From positions 248,001 to 312,000 of the forward strand of contig NZ_FOVZ01000001.1 of the NCBI RefSeq assembly GCF_900115295.1: DNA of 64,000 nt, given 5' to 3'. Source of the stretch: Sphingomonas sp. OK281 (GTDB lineage Bacteria > Pseudomonadota > Alphaproteobacteria > Sphingomonadales > Sphingomonadaceae). The position numbers and the translations under genes are program-made. Shown here piece by piece: positions 1-9,214 of this stretch. A model generated the notes under the pieces. That model did not search any database. It had not been told where the DNA came from and was given only the letters and a program-made list of their open reading frames with translations. Position 1 is the stretch's first letter, and every line of letters starts with the position of its first letter.

Positions 1-157
1 TTGAGGAGTATGGGGCTCGACACTGTGGCGCTCACAAATACTGGCCGGACATGGTTGCTCGTGTTTGGAGGACATCGGCCCGGTCTGCACCGGGACCGTC
101 ACCGTGATACGGATAGTCGAACGGGATCGCCAGTCCTGCGCCGCGTCGACTGGCGTG

Positions 158-188
158 GCGTCGCCCCGGACCCGGCCCGGGGCGACGC
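158..188. terminator. GC-rich hairpin downstream of the first TonB receptor
   Basis: A perfect 12-bp inverted repeat (158-169 with 177-188, 7-nt loop) lies just past the stop codon of the minus-strand TonB receptor. No T tract follows on either strand, so it may slow or end transcription or protect an mRNA 3' end, but it is not a classical intrinsic terminator. Nothing else convincing was found between 1 and 195. Confidence 0.45.
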
Positions 189-195
189 ATCCGGA

Positions 196-3100
196 TCAGA
201 AGCGGTAGCGCGCGCCGACCAGGTAGCGGGCCGACCCTTCGGCCTCGTACCAGGTGTTGATCTTGTCGCGGCCATAGCTGCGGACGCCTTCCTCGAGGAT
301 GTTGATCCCCTCGAAGCTGATCGCCATCCGCGGCGTGATGTCGTAGCTGACGCTGACGTCGACCTGGCCGTAAGGCGCGGTGAAGGCAGGGTTGCGATAC
401 GAGTCGCGGTTGACCTGGCTCAGATACTTGGCACGCCAGTTATAGCTGAGACGCGCCGAGATCCCGTATTTGTCGTAGATCAGCGTCGCGTTGGCAGTGT
501 CGGACAACCCGACCAGCGCGAACAGGTCGACGGTCGGATCCGCCGCCACGTCGATGCCGATATTGCCGCGCACCAGGGTATAGCTCGCCGCGACGCCGAG
601 GCCGGTATCCCCGAGGAAATACTGGCCCGCGATCTCGAAGCCGTAGATCTCCGCGTCCTTGTTGTTGATCGGCGTGTTCACCGAGAAGTTGAATAGCGGA
701 TCGTTCGCCCCTGCGAGGATGTCGACCGCCGCCAGCGTCTGATCGACGAAGCCCTGGTCGAGCGACCGCGTCGCGGCGTTGTAATGCTGCGCGAACTGCG
801 CATTCGCCGCGGCGACGTTGCCATTATTCTGCTGCAGCACCGCGGTGTAGGTGAACAGATTGACGTCGGTGATGTCCGCGCGGAACACATCGGTCAGCTG
901 CGTCTTGGCGGTGCCGGACGGCGTTCCAGCCTGCCCCGATGTCGGATCGCGCAAGCCGAACAGGTTGCGCTGCACCTGCGTGTTGCCGATGAAGTTGTGC
1001 ACCCGCTTGTCGAAGAACCCGACCGAGAAATACACGTCCTTGCGCGGATACCATTCGAGCGAGACGTCGAAATTGTCCGAATTCAGCGGATCCAGATCGG
1101 TGTTGTTCGAATTGCCGGTCGCGAGACCGCCAATCGCGGTCGGCCGCGGCGGAGCAGCGACCCCCGTCGATGCGAACAGATTGCCGTACGCCGGTCGCGC
1201 GATCGTCTTGCTGTACGACAGGCGGCCCTTCAGCTTGTCGGTAAAGTTGAGCGAAAAATCCATCGACGGCAGCAGGTTGTTGTAGCTGCCCTTCGACGAA
1301 ATCGCCTGCCGGTCGGTCGAGTTCAGGATGTTGAAATCGTTATCCGCCTGCCAGACGATCGCAAGCGGCACGGGCTGGAGCGAGGTCGCACTGACCCGCG
1401 TGCTTTCGAAGCGGGCCCCCGCGACGAGATTGGCGGGCATGTTGCCGAACTGGCCGCTCCACGTGACCTGACCATAAACCGCCCAGATCTTCTCGCGGAC
1501 GCGGTTGTCGTTGTTCGCATCGATGTTCAGCTGATGACCGACACCATCGTTCGTGATGCCGATATAGTTGTTGTAGAGCGAATTATAGAGCTTGGTCGCG
1601 TCCTCGGTACGGAACGCGATCTTCGAATTGGCGTCGGGGTTCGCGTCGTTGTGCGTGAACTGGCACGCGGTGCAGAACTGGAACACCTGGCCCGGTGCGA
1701 TCCGCTCGATATCGGGCGGCAGCGAGTTGCCCCAATCGCCGAGGACCTGGCGCGTGTTGTACTGCGTCTGGCGGGTGTTCGTCTCACGGTAGTTACCACC
1801 GAAATCGACCCGGCTGCCGCCGCCGAAATCATAGCCGCCGTCGAGGCGGAGTTCCTTGATCCGCTGCGACTGCGTGGAGGCGAACTGACGCTGGACCGCG
1901 CTCGACAGATCGCCGATGTCGATCACGCCGTTGCCATTGCCCTTGACGAACGTCTGGCCGCCAGGCGTCGTGCTGGTCGTGCGGTCGTTGATGACGAGGG
2001 TCTGGACCGGGAAGCCGTTCGTTCCCCAGTCGACCGAGTGTGCGGCGATGACCGGCGCGTTGAATGCGACGGTGGTCGAGGTCTGGCCGTTCGGATTGTC
2101 GGGCGTGCTGTCCGACTTGCCGTAATGCCCGTCGAGCGCCAGCGAGAACTTGTCGGTGACGTTCCACTGAATGTTGCCGCCGAAATCATAGAGCTGGTTC
2201 TTCTGCGCGCGATACGCCTGTTCGAACGCCTCGTCCTTCACGCCGTTGATCGTCTCGTGCAGGTATTTGGTCGTCGCGATGCCGTTGCTGGCGTCGTCGA
2301 ACGTGACTTCGTCGAACGGACGGTTGAACCAGTTCGACTGGGTCGAGCGACGCTCGGACGATTTCAGCTGCGCGAACAGCGCATCACCGGTCACGGTGAT
2401 CGTGTCGGTCGGCTTGAACTGCATGACGGCCTGGCCGTTCAGGCGCTCGCGGCTGTCTTCCGAAAAGTGATACCGGCTGTCGTTCGGCACCGCGACCAGC
2501 ACGTTGCCGTTGGTCGGCAAGTTGTTGAGCTTCGTAGCGTTGTTGACGAAGCCATTGTTCGGATTGAGAAAATCGGTCAGCGTACGGATATTCCAGGCAT
2601 CGTTCGCCTGGCTGGGGACGCTGAAGTTGCGCTTCTGGTAGCTGCCGAATACCGACACACCGAAATTCTGGTCGGGATTGCTCCAGCTGGCGAGGCCGGA
2701 GAGTTCGGGCGTCACGTGGCTACCGCAATCGATGCAGGCGTCGGCGCTCGAATCGTAGCTGGCCTTGGCGCCGAGCGAACCGTTGAAGCCGGATTCACGT
2801 GCATCCAGGGGATGGCGGCTGACGATGTTGATCGTCGCGCCGATGCCACCCGACGGGATCGCGGCGCGACCGGTCTTGTAGACTTCGAGCGTCTTCACGC
2901 CCTCGGACGCGAGGTTGGCGAAATCGAACGAGCGCCCCGAACCGGCTGCGCCGTCGCCGCCCTGGTCGCCACCGACCGCGACGATGTTCGCGGTCGCCAG
3001 CTGGCGGCCGTTGAGCGTGACGAGGTTATATTGCGCACCGAAGCCGCGGACCGTGACCGTCGAGCCTTCGCCGTTGACCCGGTCGATCGACACGCCGGTG

Positions 3101-3468
3101 ATGCGCTGGAGCGATTCCGCGAGGTTGGTGTTGGGGAACTTGCCGATGTCCTCGGCGGAGATCGCATCGACGACGCCGAACGAATCGCGCTTGATCGCGA
3201 TCGACCGCGCCAGCGATGCGCGGACGCCGGTCACGACGATTTCGTCGGACGGCGGCTGATCCGGCATCGCGTTGGTCGCGGTCGCGCCGGTTTCCGCCTG
3301 CGCGGGTCCGGGCGACGTGTCGGCCTGCGGCGTACCCTGTTGCGCCTGCGTCTGCGCCGGCACGGCCGGTGCGGCCTGCGCGACGGCGAGCGACGGCATT
3401 GCCAACCCGGCCACCAGCGCGATCGCCGATGTCGAGCGCGCGAATGCCGACGGAATAGATCCCCTCAT
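196..3468 (-). CDS. TonB-dependent receptor of the beta-glucoside unit
   Basis: Outer-membrane active transporter of about 1090 aa, probably importing an oligosaccharide or glucoside. An N-terminal signal peptide (about residues 1-31, ending AVAQ) is followed by a TonB-box-like segment (DEIVVTG, 75-81). Next come a plug domain with LAESLQRITGVSIDR and a VTVRGFG motif, a long beta-barrel, and the terminal aromatic signature YRF. The ATG at 3468 is preferred because GGAGG lies 6 nt before it; an ATG two codons earlier abuts the GGAGG, and a still longer frame runs to 3567. It lies 139 bp downstream of the GH3 gene on the same strand. Two inverted copies of a 12-bp palindrome (3554-3588) sit before it, so it probably has its own LacI-controlled promoter. 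The substrate is inferred from neighbours only. Confidence 0.93.
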   Translation of the reverse strand: MRGSIPSAFARSTSAIALVAGLAMPSLAVAQAAPAVPAQTQAQQGTPQADTSPGPAQAETGATATNAMPDQPPSDEIVVTGVRASLARSIAIKRDSFGVVDAISAEDIGKFPNTNLAESLQRITGVSIDRVNGEGSTVTVRGFGAQYNLVTLNGRQLATANIVAVGGDQGGDGAAGSGRSFDFANLASEGVKTLEVYKTGRAAIPSGGIGATINIVSRHPLDARESGFNGSLGAKASYDSSADACIDCGSHVTPELSGLASWSNPDQNFGVSVFGSYQKRNFSVPSQANDAWNIRTLTDFLNPNNGFVNNATKLNNLPTNGNVLVAVPNDSRYHFSEDSRERLNGQAVMQFKPTDTITVTGDALFAQLKSSERRSTQSNWFNRPFDEVTFDDASNGIATTKYLHETINGVKDEAFEQAYRAQKNQLYDFGGNIQWNVTDKFSLALDGHYGKSDSTPDNPNGQTSTTVAFNAPVIAAHSVDWGTNGFPVQTLVINDRTTSTTPGGQTFVKGNGNGVIDIGDLSSAVQRQFASTQSQRIKELRLDGGYDFGGGSRVDFGGNYRETNTRQTQYNTRQVLGDWGNSLPPDIERIAPGQVFQFCTACQFTHNDANPDANSKIAFRTEDATKLYNSLYNNYIGITNDGVGHQLNIDANNDNRVREKIWAVYGQVTWSGQFGNMPANLVAGARFESTRVSATSLQPVPLAIVWQADNDFNILNSTDRQAISSKGSYNNLLPSMDFSLNFTDKLKGRLSYSKTIARPAYGNLFASTGVAAPPRPTAIGGLATGNSNNTDLDPLNSDNFDVSLEWYPRKDVYFSVGFFDKRVHNFIGNTQVQRNLFGLRDPTSGQAGTPSGTAKTQLTDVFRADITDVNLFTYTAVLQQNNGNVAAANAQFAQHYNAATRSLDQGFVDQTLAAVDILAGANDPLFNFSVNTPINNKDAEIYGFEIAGQYFLGDTGLGVAASYTLVRGNIGIDVAADPTVDLFALVGLSDTANATLIYDKYGISARLSYNWRAKYLSQVNRDSYRNPAFTAPYGQVDVSVSYDITPRMAISFEGINILEEGVRSYGRDKINTWYEAEGSARYLVGARYRF

Positions 3469-3553
3469 AGTCATCCTCCCCTGACCGGCATGTCCCCGCC
3501 GGTATGTGATATCTGGCGGTGTAACCCCGCGTGCCCCGAACGTGCTGTCAGCC

Positions 3554-3565
3554 GACACCGATGTC
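3554..3565. promoter_or_regulatory. Candidate LacI operator O1
   Basis: GACACCGATGTC, an even palindrome-like 12-mer with central CG, typical of LacI-family operators. It lies about 86 bp before the TonB receptor start. Its inverted partner begins 23 bp further upstream of the gene, about two helical turns away, and a perfect version lies at 6014. The nearby LacI regulator is the candidate binder. Confidence 0.6.
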
Positions 3566-3576
3566 AATCAAAGTGT

Positions 3577-3588
3577 GACATCGGTGTC
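3577..3588. promoter_or_regulatory. Candidate LacI operator O2
   Basis: GACATCGGTGTC, the exact reverse complement of the site at 3554-3565, so the pair forms a larger inverted repeat between the GH3 stop and the TonB receptor start. The same core recurs at 6014-6025 in the GH3/MFS divergent promoter. Confidence 0.6.
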
Positions 3589-3607
3589 CGCAGACCGTAA
3601 TTTTGTG

Positions 3608-5953
3608 TCAGTGTGTGTCTAAAGCAGCACTGCCAGGCTCCAGCGCGCGCGCCGACAATGTCACGCTGCCGCTGCTCACCGGATGCTCGGCATCGGTTGC
3701 GAGCGTGAGCGCATAGGCGCCGCCGCCGATCCGCCACCCGGATTTCTCCCACCGAGCCAGCGCGCGGGGATCGGCGGTGATCGTCATGCTGGTGGTCTGC
3801 CCGGCGTCGATCGAGCGCCGCGCCCAGCCGACCAGCCGGGGTGCGCCGCCGCCCGGCAATGTCGCATAAAGCTGTGGCACGACCGTCCCGCTCCGCTTGC
3901 CGCGGTTGGTCACGTCGAATGTCACGGTGATGTCGGCCTTGCCGGGGGTGCCTGCTGCCCCCGTAAAGCGCGGCTTGCCGATCTGCATCTTTGCATAGCC
4001 AAGGCCGAAGCCGAACGGGAACAGCGGGTGATCCTTGCGTGTCGCATACCAGCGATAGCCGACATCGGCGCCTTCGCGGTATTCGACCGGATAGGAAGGC
4101 AGGGCTGCTGCGTCGCCGGCGCCGGCATTGGCGGAGGCGTCGTTGTCGGTCCCGCCGGTCGGCGACACTACCGGGCGCGGTCGAGGCAGTTGATCGATGG
4201 TCCGGGGGAAGCTGATCGGCAGGCGTCCCGAGGCATCGACATCGCCGAACAGCACGCGTGCGATCGCCTCGCCGCCGCGCTGGCCCGGATACCATGCCTC
4301 GACGATCGCAGGCACGCGCGCGACCCACGGCATCAGCACGGGGCCGCCGGTTTCGAGCACGACGACGGTGTGGCGGTTGGCGGCGGCGACCGCATCGATC
4401 ACCGCGTCCTGGTTGTCGGGCAGCGACAGCGACGGTGCGTCCTGTGCCTCGGTCTGCCAATGCGTCGCGAACACGATCGCGATGTCGGCCGCGCGGGCCG
4501 CGGCGGCGGCAGCGGCGGGATCGCTGCCGTCGACGAACATCACCTTCGCCTGCGGGGCGATTGCCCGGATCGCGCGCAGCGGCGATGAGGCATGATAAGT
4601 GACGCGCGCGAACGATGCCGCCGCGCCACTCGTCAGCGGTATCTCGATCGGCGCGCCGCCGACCGAGCGGACCTGCGACGATCCCCCGCCCGACAGCACG
4701 CCTACATCGGCATGGCCGCCGATCACGACGATCGAGCGCGCGGTGCGGGCAAGCGGCAGGACATCGCCGTCGTTCTTCAGCAGGACGATGCCGGCCTCGG
4801 CTGCACGCTGCGCCACCTCGGCATGCGCGGCATAGTCGATCGGCTGTGCCGTGGCGGGGGTCGGGTCGTCGTACAGTCCGCTTGCGATCACGCCGGTCAG
4901 GATGCGGTGGACCATCTGGTCGAGCCGCGCGGTCGATACACGTCCAGCCTTTACCGCGTCGGCAAGCGGCGCCCCGAAGAACATCTTCGAATCGAGTTCC
5001 TGTCCCGATTCCTGATCGAGCCCGGCGTTCGCGGCCTTCTCGGTCGAGTGTACCGCGCCCCAGTCGGACATCACGAAGCCCGGGTATTTCCAGTCGCCGC
5101 GCAACACGTCGGTCAGCAGGACCTTGTTCTCGCACGCATAATCGCCGTCGATCCGGTTATACGCGCACATCACCGAGCCGGGCTTTCCCTCGGCGATCGC
5201 GATCTCGAACGCGAGCAGATCGCTTTCTCGTAAAGCCGTGGGATCGATCTTCGCATCGAGGATCGCGCGACCGGTCTCCTGGCTGTTGAGCACGAAATGC
5301 TTGATCGTCGAGACGATGTGGTTCGACTGCACGCCGCGGATCGATGCGCCGCCCATGATCCCGGTCAACAGCGGATCCTCGCCGAGATATTCGAAATTGC
5401 GGCCGTTCCAGGCGTCGCGAGTCAGGTTCACGCCGCCGGCGAGCAGCACGTTGAAGGTCTTCGCGCGCGCCTCCTTGCCGATCATCGCGCCGCCGGCATA
5501 GGCGATCGCCGGATCGAAGCTGGCGGCGGTGGCGAGGCTGGCGGGCAGCGCGGTCGCGACGTCGCCCTTGCGCTGTTCGACCTGATTGGCGACTCCAAGC
5601 GATGCATCGCTCTCGCGCAGTGTCGGGATGCCGAGGCGGGGCACGCCGGGCACATAGCCCGCCGACGGGATCATGTCCGGCGCGGCCGGCTTGACCATCG
5701 GCGGGAAGAAGCCGTGGACATATTGCAGCTTCTCGGCCTGCGTCATGGCCTTGACCAGGGCATCCGCGCGTTCCGCAGCCGGCCGCGTCGTATCGTTCCA
5801 CGCTCCTGCCAGCGGGCGCGTCGGTGAAGACGCCGGCATGGCTGGTGCGTGGACGGGCGTGCGTGTCGCCGTCGGCGCGGATTGGGCTGCAAGCGCGATC
5901 GGCGACACGACGCTCAGCAGCGCACACGCGAAACGCGGAAATCTGGATGTCAC
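3608..5953 (-). CDS. Glycoside hydrolase family 3 (beta-glucosidase-like)
   Basis: Exported exo-acting GH3 enzyme of 781 aa that removes beta-linked sugars from the non-reducing end, most likely glucose or xylose. A signal peptide (about 1-23) precedes the N-terminal TIM barrel. That barrel contains TIKHFVLNSQ (about 216-225, substrate-binding Lys-His) and the nucleophile motif VMSDWGA with Asp297. The alpha/beta sandwich domain (about 390-580) and the C-terminal fibronectin-III-like domain with FPFGFGLGY complete the usual GH3 architecture. The start is GTG at 5953, about 9 nt after GGAGG. It is divergent from the MFS permease gene, and a perfect palindrome at 6014-6025 lies between them. 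Exact linkage and sugar specificity cannot be read from the sequence. Confidence 0.94.
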   Translation of the reverse strand: MTSRFPRFACALLSVVSPIALAAQSAPTATRTPVHAPAMPASSPTRPLAGAWNDTTRPAAERADALVKAMTQAEKLQYVHGFFPPMVKPAAPDMIPSAGYVPGVPRLGIPTLRESDASLGVANQVEQRKGDVATALPASLATAASFDPAIAYAGGAMIGKEARAKTFNVLLAGGVNLTRDAWNGRNFEYLGEDPLLTGIMGGASIRGVQSNHIVSTIKHFVLNSQETGRAILDAKIDPTALRESDLLAFEIAIAEGKPGSVMCAYNRIDGDYACENKVLLTDVLRGDWKYPGFVMSDWGAVHSTEKAANAGLDQESGQELDSKMFFGAPLADAVKAGRVSTARLDQMVHRILTGVIASGLYDDPTPATAQPIDYAAHAEVAQRAAEAGIVLLKNDGDVLPLARTARSIVVIGGHADVGVLSGGGSSQVRSVGGAPIEIPLTSGAAASFARVTYHASSPLRAIRAIAPQAKVMFVDGSDPAAAAAAARAADIAIVFATHWQTEAQDAPSLSLPDNQDAVIDAVAAANRHTVVVLETGGPVLMPWVARVPAIVEAWYPGQRGGEAIARVLFGDVDASGRLPISFPRTIDQLPRPRPVVSPTGGTDNDASANAGAGDAAALPSYPVEYREGADVGYRWYATRKDHPLFPFGFGLGYAKMQIGKPRFTGAAGTPGKADITVTFDVTNRGKRSGTVVPQLYATLPGGGAPRLVGWARRSIDAGQTTSMTITADPRALARWEKSGWRIGGGAYALTLATDAEHPVSSGSVTLSARALEPGSAALDTH

Positions 5954-6013
5954 GATGATGTCCTCCCCCTTGCCGCGTCTTGTCCGCAGCTTGGCCGTAT
6001 GATCGGGGGCTCC

Positions 6014-6025
6014 GACATCGATGTC
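6014..6025. promoter_or_regulatory. Candidate LacI operator O3 (perfect palindrome)
   Basis: GACATCGATGTC is a perfect 12-bp palindrome in the divergent promoter between the GH3 gene (start 5953) and the MFS gene (start 6088). It matches the two sites before the TonB receptor (3554, 3577) at 11 of 12 positions each. The location suits coordinated repression of both directions by the LacI protein encoded at 7340-8356. Confidence 0.65.
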
Positions 6026-6087
6026 AATGGCTGCTGCAAGACTGGCATTGTGGATTGCCTGGAATCGCGTCGTTGCTAGGAGGAGGG

Positions 6088-7332
6088 GTGGCTATCGATA
6101 CCGACATTCCCGGCGGGAGCGGCGCCGTCGAACGGCGGGCGACGACGCTGTTCCGGCTGTGCATCGGCATCTACTTCATCGGCGGGTTCCTCAATTCGCT
6201 TGTCGGGCTGCTGGTGCCGCGGCTGCGGTTGATCGAGGGGCTGGATCATGCGCAGGCGCTGCTCGTGCAGTTCGCGTTCCACTCGAGCTACCTCGTGTTC
6301 GCGCTGCCGATCACCGCGCTGGTCGTGAGGGTCGGGTACATGCGCAGCATCGCCGCCGGCCTTGCGATCATGGGGGCGGGGTGCCTGCTGCTCTCCGCGT
6401 CGCTCGTGGCGTTCGGCTATGCGGCGGTGCTGCTGGCGCTGCTCGTGCTGGCCGGCGGCGTGACCTTTCTCCAGATTGCGGGCAACATCGTCGTCCCGGT
6501 GGTGGAGCCTGCACGGCGCGCGGTCTCGCGGTTGACGTTGCTCCAGGGGTTCAATTCGCTCGGCACGGTGCTCGCGTCGCTGGGCGGTGCGACGCTGTTG
6601 CTCGACGTCGGCCGGACGGGGGCGATCGACGTCGCGGGGCATGTCCGCGTCGTCGCACCATTCCTGATCGTCGGGGGCGTCGCGGTCGTGCTGGCGCTGG
6701 GATTCGCGTATCGCCGCGACCTGCTGCACGCGATCCCGCCGCCGCGCCGCGTTCGGTTGTCGGGGATGCCGGCCGTCTTGTCGAACCCGCGGCTGCTGGC
6801 GGGTGGAGCGGCGATGTTCGCCTATGTCGGCGCGGAGGTCACGATCGGGACGCTGCTCGTCGAATTCCTGGCGATGCCCGGCATCCTGGATGCGACGCCG
6901 GTCGTCGCCGGGCAGCTGGTGAGCCTGTACTGGGCCGGCGCGCTGGTCGGGCGGCTGGCGGGCGCGCGCCTGCTTGGCCGGTTCGGTGCGCCGCAGATGC
7001 TGCTCGGCTGCGCGATCGCGGCGGGCGTGCTGGTGGCGGTTGCGGTGATGCTGGACGGACCGGTCGCGGCGGCGGCACTGCTCGCGGTCGGGCTGTGCAA
7101 TGCGGTGATGTACCCGACCATCTTCGCGTTGTCGCTGCCCGACGATCACGCCACCGCGCCCTACGCATCGATGCTGTTGTGCATGGTCGTCGTCGGTGGC
7201 GCGATCATACCGCTATTGACGGGAGTCATCGCCGATGCGGTCGGGCTGACACCGGCATTCCTGTTGCCCGGCGGCTGCTATGGCGTCATCGCTGTTTTCG
7301 CGTGGTGGCGCCTCCGTCCGTCACGCGTATAG
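6088..7332 (+). CDS. MFS sugar permease, GluP/FucP-like
   Basis: Inner-membrane major facilitator of 414 aa with about 12 hydrophobic helices, likely a proton symporter for the monosaccharide released by the GH3 enzyme. The LLQGFNSLGTVLASLGG stretch resembles the NxxGT region of the fucose-galactose-glucose:H+ symporter family. The start is taken as GTG at 6088 because a strong AGGAGGAGG lies directly before it. A longer frame opens at 5980, but that extension crosses the palindromic operator and looks non-coding. The LacI regulator follows after 7 bp, so the two are probably co-transcribed. Glucose or a close relative is an inference from the GH3 neighbour. Confidence 0.88.
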   Translation: MAIDTDIPGGSGAVERRATTLFRLCIGIYFIGGFLNSLVGLLVPRLRLIEGLDHAQALLVQFAFHSSYLVFALPITALVVRVGYMRSIAAGLAIMGAGCLLLSASLVAFGYAAVLLALLVLAGGVTFLQIAGNIVVPVVEPARRAVSRLTLLQGFNSLGTVLASLGGATLLLDVGRTGAIDVAGHVRVVAPFLIVGGVAVVLALGFAYRRDLLHAIPPPRRVRLSGMPAVLSNPRLLAGGAAMFAYVGAEVTIGTLLVEFLAMPGILDATPVVAGQLVSLYWAGALVGRLAGARLLGRFGAPQMLLGCAIAAGVLVAVAVMLDGPVAAAALLAVGLCNAVMYPTIFALSLPDDHATAPYASMLLCMVVVGGAIIPLLTGVIADAVGLTPAFLLPGGCYGVIAVFAWWRLRPSRV

Positions 7333-7339
7333 GTTCGAA

Positions 7340-8356
7340 ATGAACGCGGTTACCATCAAGGATGTCGCGCGAGCGGCGGGGGTTTCCCCCAAGACCGTAT
7401 CCCGCGTGATGAACGCGGAGGCGCATGTCCGCGCGCCCGTCCGCGAGCATGTCCTGCGGATCGTGGCCGAGCTCGGCTACCGCCCCAATGCCCATGCGCG
7501 AAGCCTGTCGAGCTCGCGATCGTTCCTGATCGGCCTGTTCTTCGACGATCCCGCCTCCGGCTATGCCGCCGACGTCCAGCTCGGCGCGATCACCCGTTGC
7601 CGTCACCATGGCTATCACCTGGTCGTCGAGCGGGTCGACCGTTCCGTCGAGGGATGGCTCGAGGAAACCGCTAGCGCATTGCAGGCGCTCGACCTCGCCG
7701 GAGTCGTGCTGACCCCACCGATCTGCGACTGGACCGAACTGACCGACCTGTTCGCGCAACGCGGCATACCAGTGGTCAAGCTGGGGTCGAGCACCGCCGG
7801 TCCCGTATCGGCGGTCGTCCATATCGACGACTATGCCGCCGCGCGGGACATGACCGACCACCTCGTCGCGCTGGGCCATCGCCGGATCGCCTTCGTCCAG
7901 GGTAACGCCACCCACGGCGCGGCCCGCCGCCGCCTCGCCGGGTTCCAGGACGCGATGGCCGCCGCTGGGCTGGACGTCCGCGCCGACTGGATCCCGGCGG
8001 CGGACTTCACCTTCCGCTCGGGCATGGCGGCAGGCGACGCGCTGCTGGCCGCTACCGACCGACCAACCGCGATCTTCGCGGCGAACGACGAGATGGCGCT
8101 GGGCGTGCTGGTCAGCGCCGCGCGGCTCGATATCGCCGTCCCCAAGTCGTTGTCGGTGGTCGGGTTCGACGACGCACCCGTCTCGCGGATGGCCTGGCCG
8201 CAACTCACGACGATCCGTCAGCCGAACGGCGAACTGGCGGCCGCGACGATCGATATCCTCGTCGATCCCGCCTACGCCCAAGCCGAGACCCGCGACGGCT
8301 ATTCGGTCGAGCTTCCCTATGGGATGATCGAGCGATCGAGTTCCGGTCCCGCCTGA
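7340..8356 (+). CDS. LacI-family transcriptional regulator
   Basis: Repressor of 338 aa. The N-terminal helix-turn-helix has the classic LacI start (TIKDVARAAGVSPKTVSRVM, about residues 4-23) and the hinge LGYRPNAHARSL. It is followed by a periplasmic-binding-protein-like sugar-sensing domain with conserved IVGFDD-type text (VVGFDDAPVSRM near the C-terminus). ATG at 7340 is the natural start; the frame is open further upstream but overlaps the MFS gene. It follows the permease by 7 bp. The three GACAYCGRTGTC palindromes in the same unit are its probable operators, and the inducer is probably the sugar released by the GH3 enzyme. Confidence 0.94.
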   Translation: MNAVTIKDVARAAGVSPKTVSRVMNAEAHVRAPVREHVLRIVAELGYRPNAHARSLSSSRSFLIGLFFDDPASGYAADVQLGAITRCRHHGYHLVVERVDRSVEGWLEETASALQALDLAGVVLTPPICDWTELTDLFAQRGIPVVKLGSSTAGPVSAVVHIDDYAAARDMTDHLVALGHRRIAFVQGNATHGAARRRLAGFQDAMAAAGLDVRADWIPAADFTFRSGMAAGDALLAATDRPTAIFAANDEMALGVLVSAARLDIAVPKSLSVVGFDDAPVSRMAWPQLTTIRQPNGELAAATIDILVDPAYAQAETRDGYSVELPYGMIERSSSGPA

Positions 8357-8435
8357 TGCGGTGCCAAAGGGAACGTCGGCGGCGCTGCTGCGCTATGCCA
8401 TCGCGGACCGCCTGTCCGTGACGAGGACGACGGAC

Positions 8436-8678
8436 ATGCCTACGCAGGAAGCGATACTCTACCGGATGGTCCTCCCCGACCACGTCTGCCCGTACGGCGT
8501 CCGCGCCAAGGAAACGCTGGAGGCGCAGGGCTTCGCGGTCGATGATCGGATCCTCGCCTCGCGCGAGGATGTCGACGCGTTCAAGGCCGAGCACGATTTC
8601 GCGACCACGCCACAGGTCTTCATCGACGGCGAACGGATCGGCGGCAGTGACGAACTCGACCGGTTTTTCGCAGCATGA
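8436..8678 (+). CDS. Glutaredoxin-like protein, single active Cys (CPYG)
   Basis: Small thioredoxin-fold protein of 80 aa. It has VCPYG (Cys18), the cis-proline motif TPQVFIDG and the C-terminal GGSDELDRFF helix, as in GrxA/GrxC proteins. The usual CPYC is reduced to CPYG, so it should act by a monothiol mechanism on glutathione mixed disulfides rather than as a dithiol reductase. ATG at 8436 is chosen because the glutaredoxin fold begins there; the frame is open back to 8361 without family similarity. Its stop overlaps the TspO start by ATGA, so it heads a three-gene operon. Confidence 0.85.
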   Translation: MPTQEAILYRMVLPDHVCPYGVRAKETLEAQGFAVDDRILASREDVDAFKAEHDFATTPQVFIDGERIGGSDELDRFFAA

Positions 8679-9214
8679 CCGTGGTCGAGAAAACGAGTGC
8701 CGAAACCGGCATGTCGCGTCCGGCAGCATTGGCGATCGTGGTCGGTGTCCTCGGCGCAAGCGCGATCCTCGGCCGTCGCAATGCACCCGACCCGTCGCAT
8801 CCCGGTATCCGCCGTTGGTACAAGCGGCTCGACAAACCGAGCTTCACGCCGCCCGATGCCGCGTTCGGCGCGGTCTGGCCGATACTCGAAACCGGGCTGG
8901 CGGTCGGCGGATATCGGCTGTTGCGCAAGCCCGCCAGTCCAGCGCGAACCACGGCGACCGGGCTGTGGTTGCTGAACACCGCGATGATCGGCGGCTGGAC
9001 CGAGATATTCTTCCGCAAGAAACAGCTCGGTTCGAGCGCGATCGCATCGGGTGCCATGATCGCCACCGGCGCCGCCTATGCGAACGCCGCCGACAAGGTG
9101 GACCGGCCCGCAGCGGCGACCGCAGTGCCGTTCGTCGTTTGGCTCGGATTCGCGACGATCCTTGCCGAACGGATATGGGCGCGAAATCCCAGTCCGAAAA
9201 ATCCAGGGGCATGA
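8675..9214 (+). CDS. tspO: TspO/MBR family membrane protein
   Basis: Protein of 179 aa with about five hydrophobic segments. It shows the family pattern of a WYKRLDKPSFTPPDAAFGAVWPILE-like first loop (about residues 48-72) and a later WTEIFF. TspO proteins bind porphyrins and other tetrapyrroles and modulate stress and photosynthesis genes in alphaproteobacteria. The start overlaps the glutaredoxin stop (ATGA) and the stop overlaps the next gene (ATGA), so the three are translationally coupled. The Trp content is moderate for the family. No tetrapyrrole gene is nearby, so its ligand here is unknown. Confidence 0.85.
   Translation: MTVVEKTSAETGMSRPAALAIVVGVLGASAILGRRNAPDPSHPGIRRWYKRLDKPSFTPPDAAFGAVWPILETGLAVGGYRLLRKPASPARTTATGLWLLNTAMIGGWTEIFFRKKQLGSSAIASGAMIATGAAYANAADKVDRPAAATAVPFVVWLGFATILAERIWARNPSPKNPGA

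Noticed and set aside
1..195. A plus-strand coding start at the left edge
   Set aside because: The open frame is a shadow that runs into the antisense of the TonB receptor, and no protein motif is visible in the first 195 bases.
784..3600. A 938-aa open frame on the plus strand opposite the first TonB receptor
   Set aside because: Its translation is Arg-rich with no domain, and it is the usual antisense open frame of a GC-rich gene. The minus-strand receptor has signal peptide, plug, barrel and ribosome binding site.
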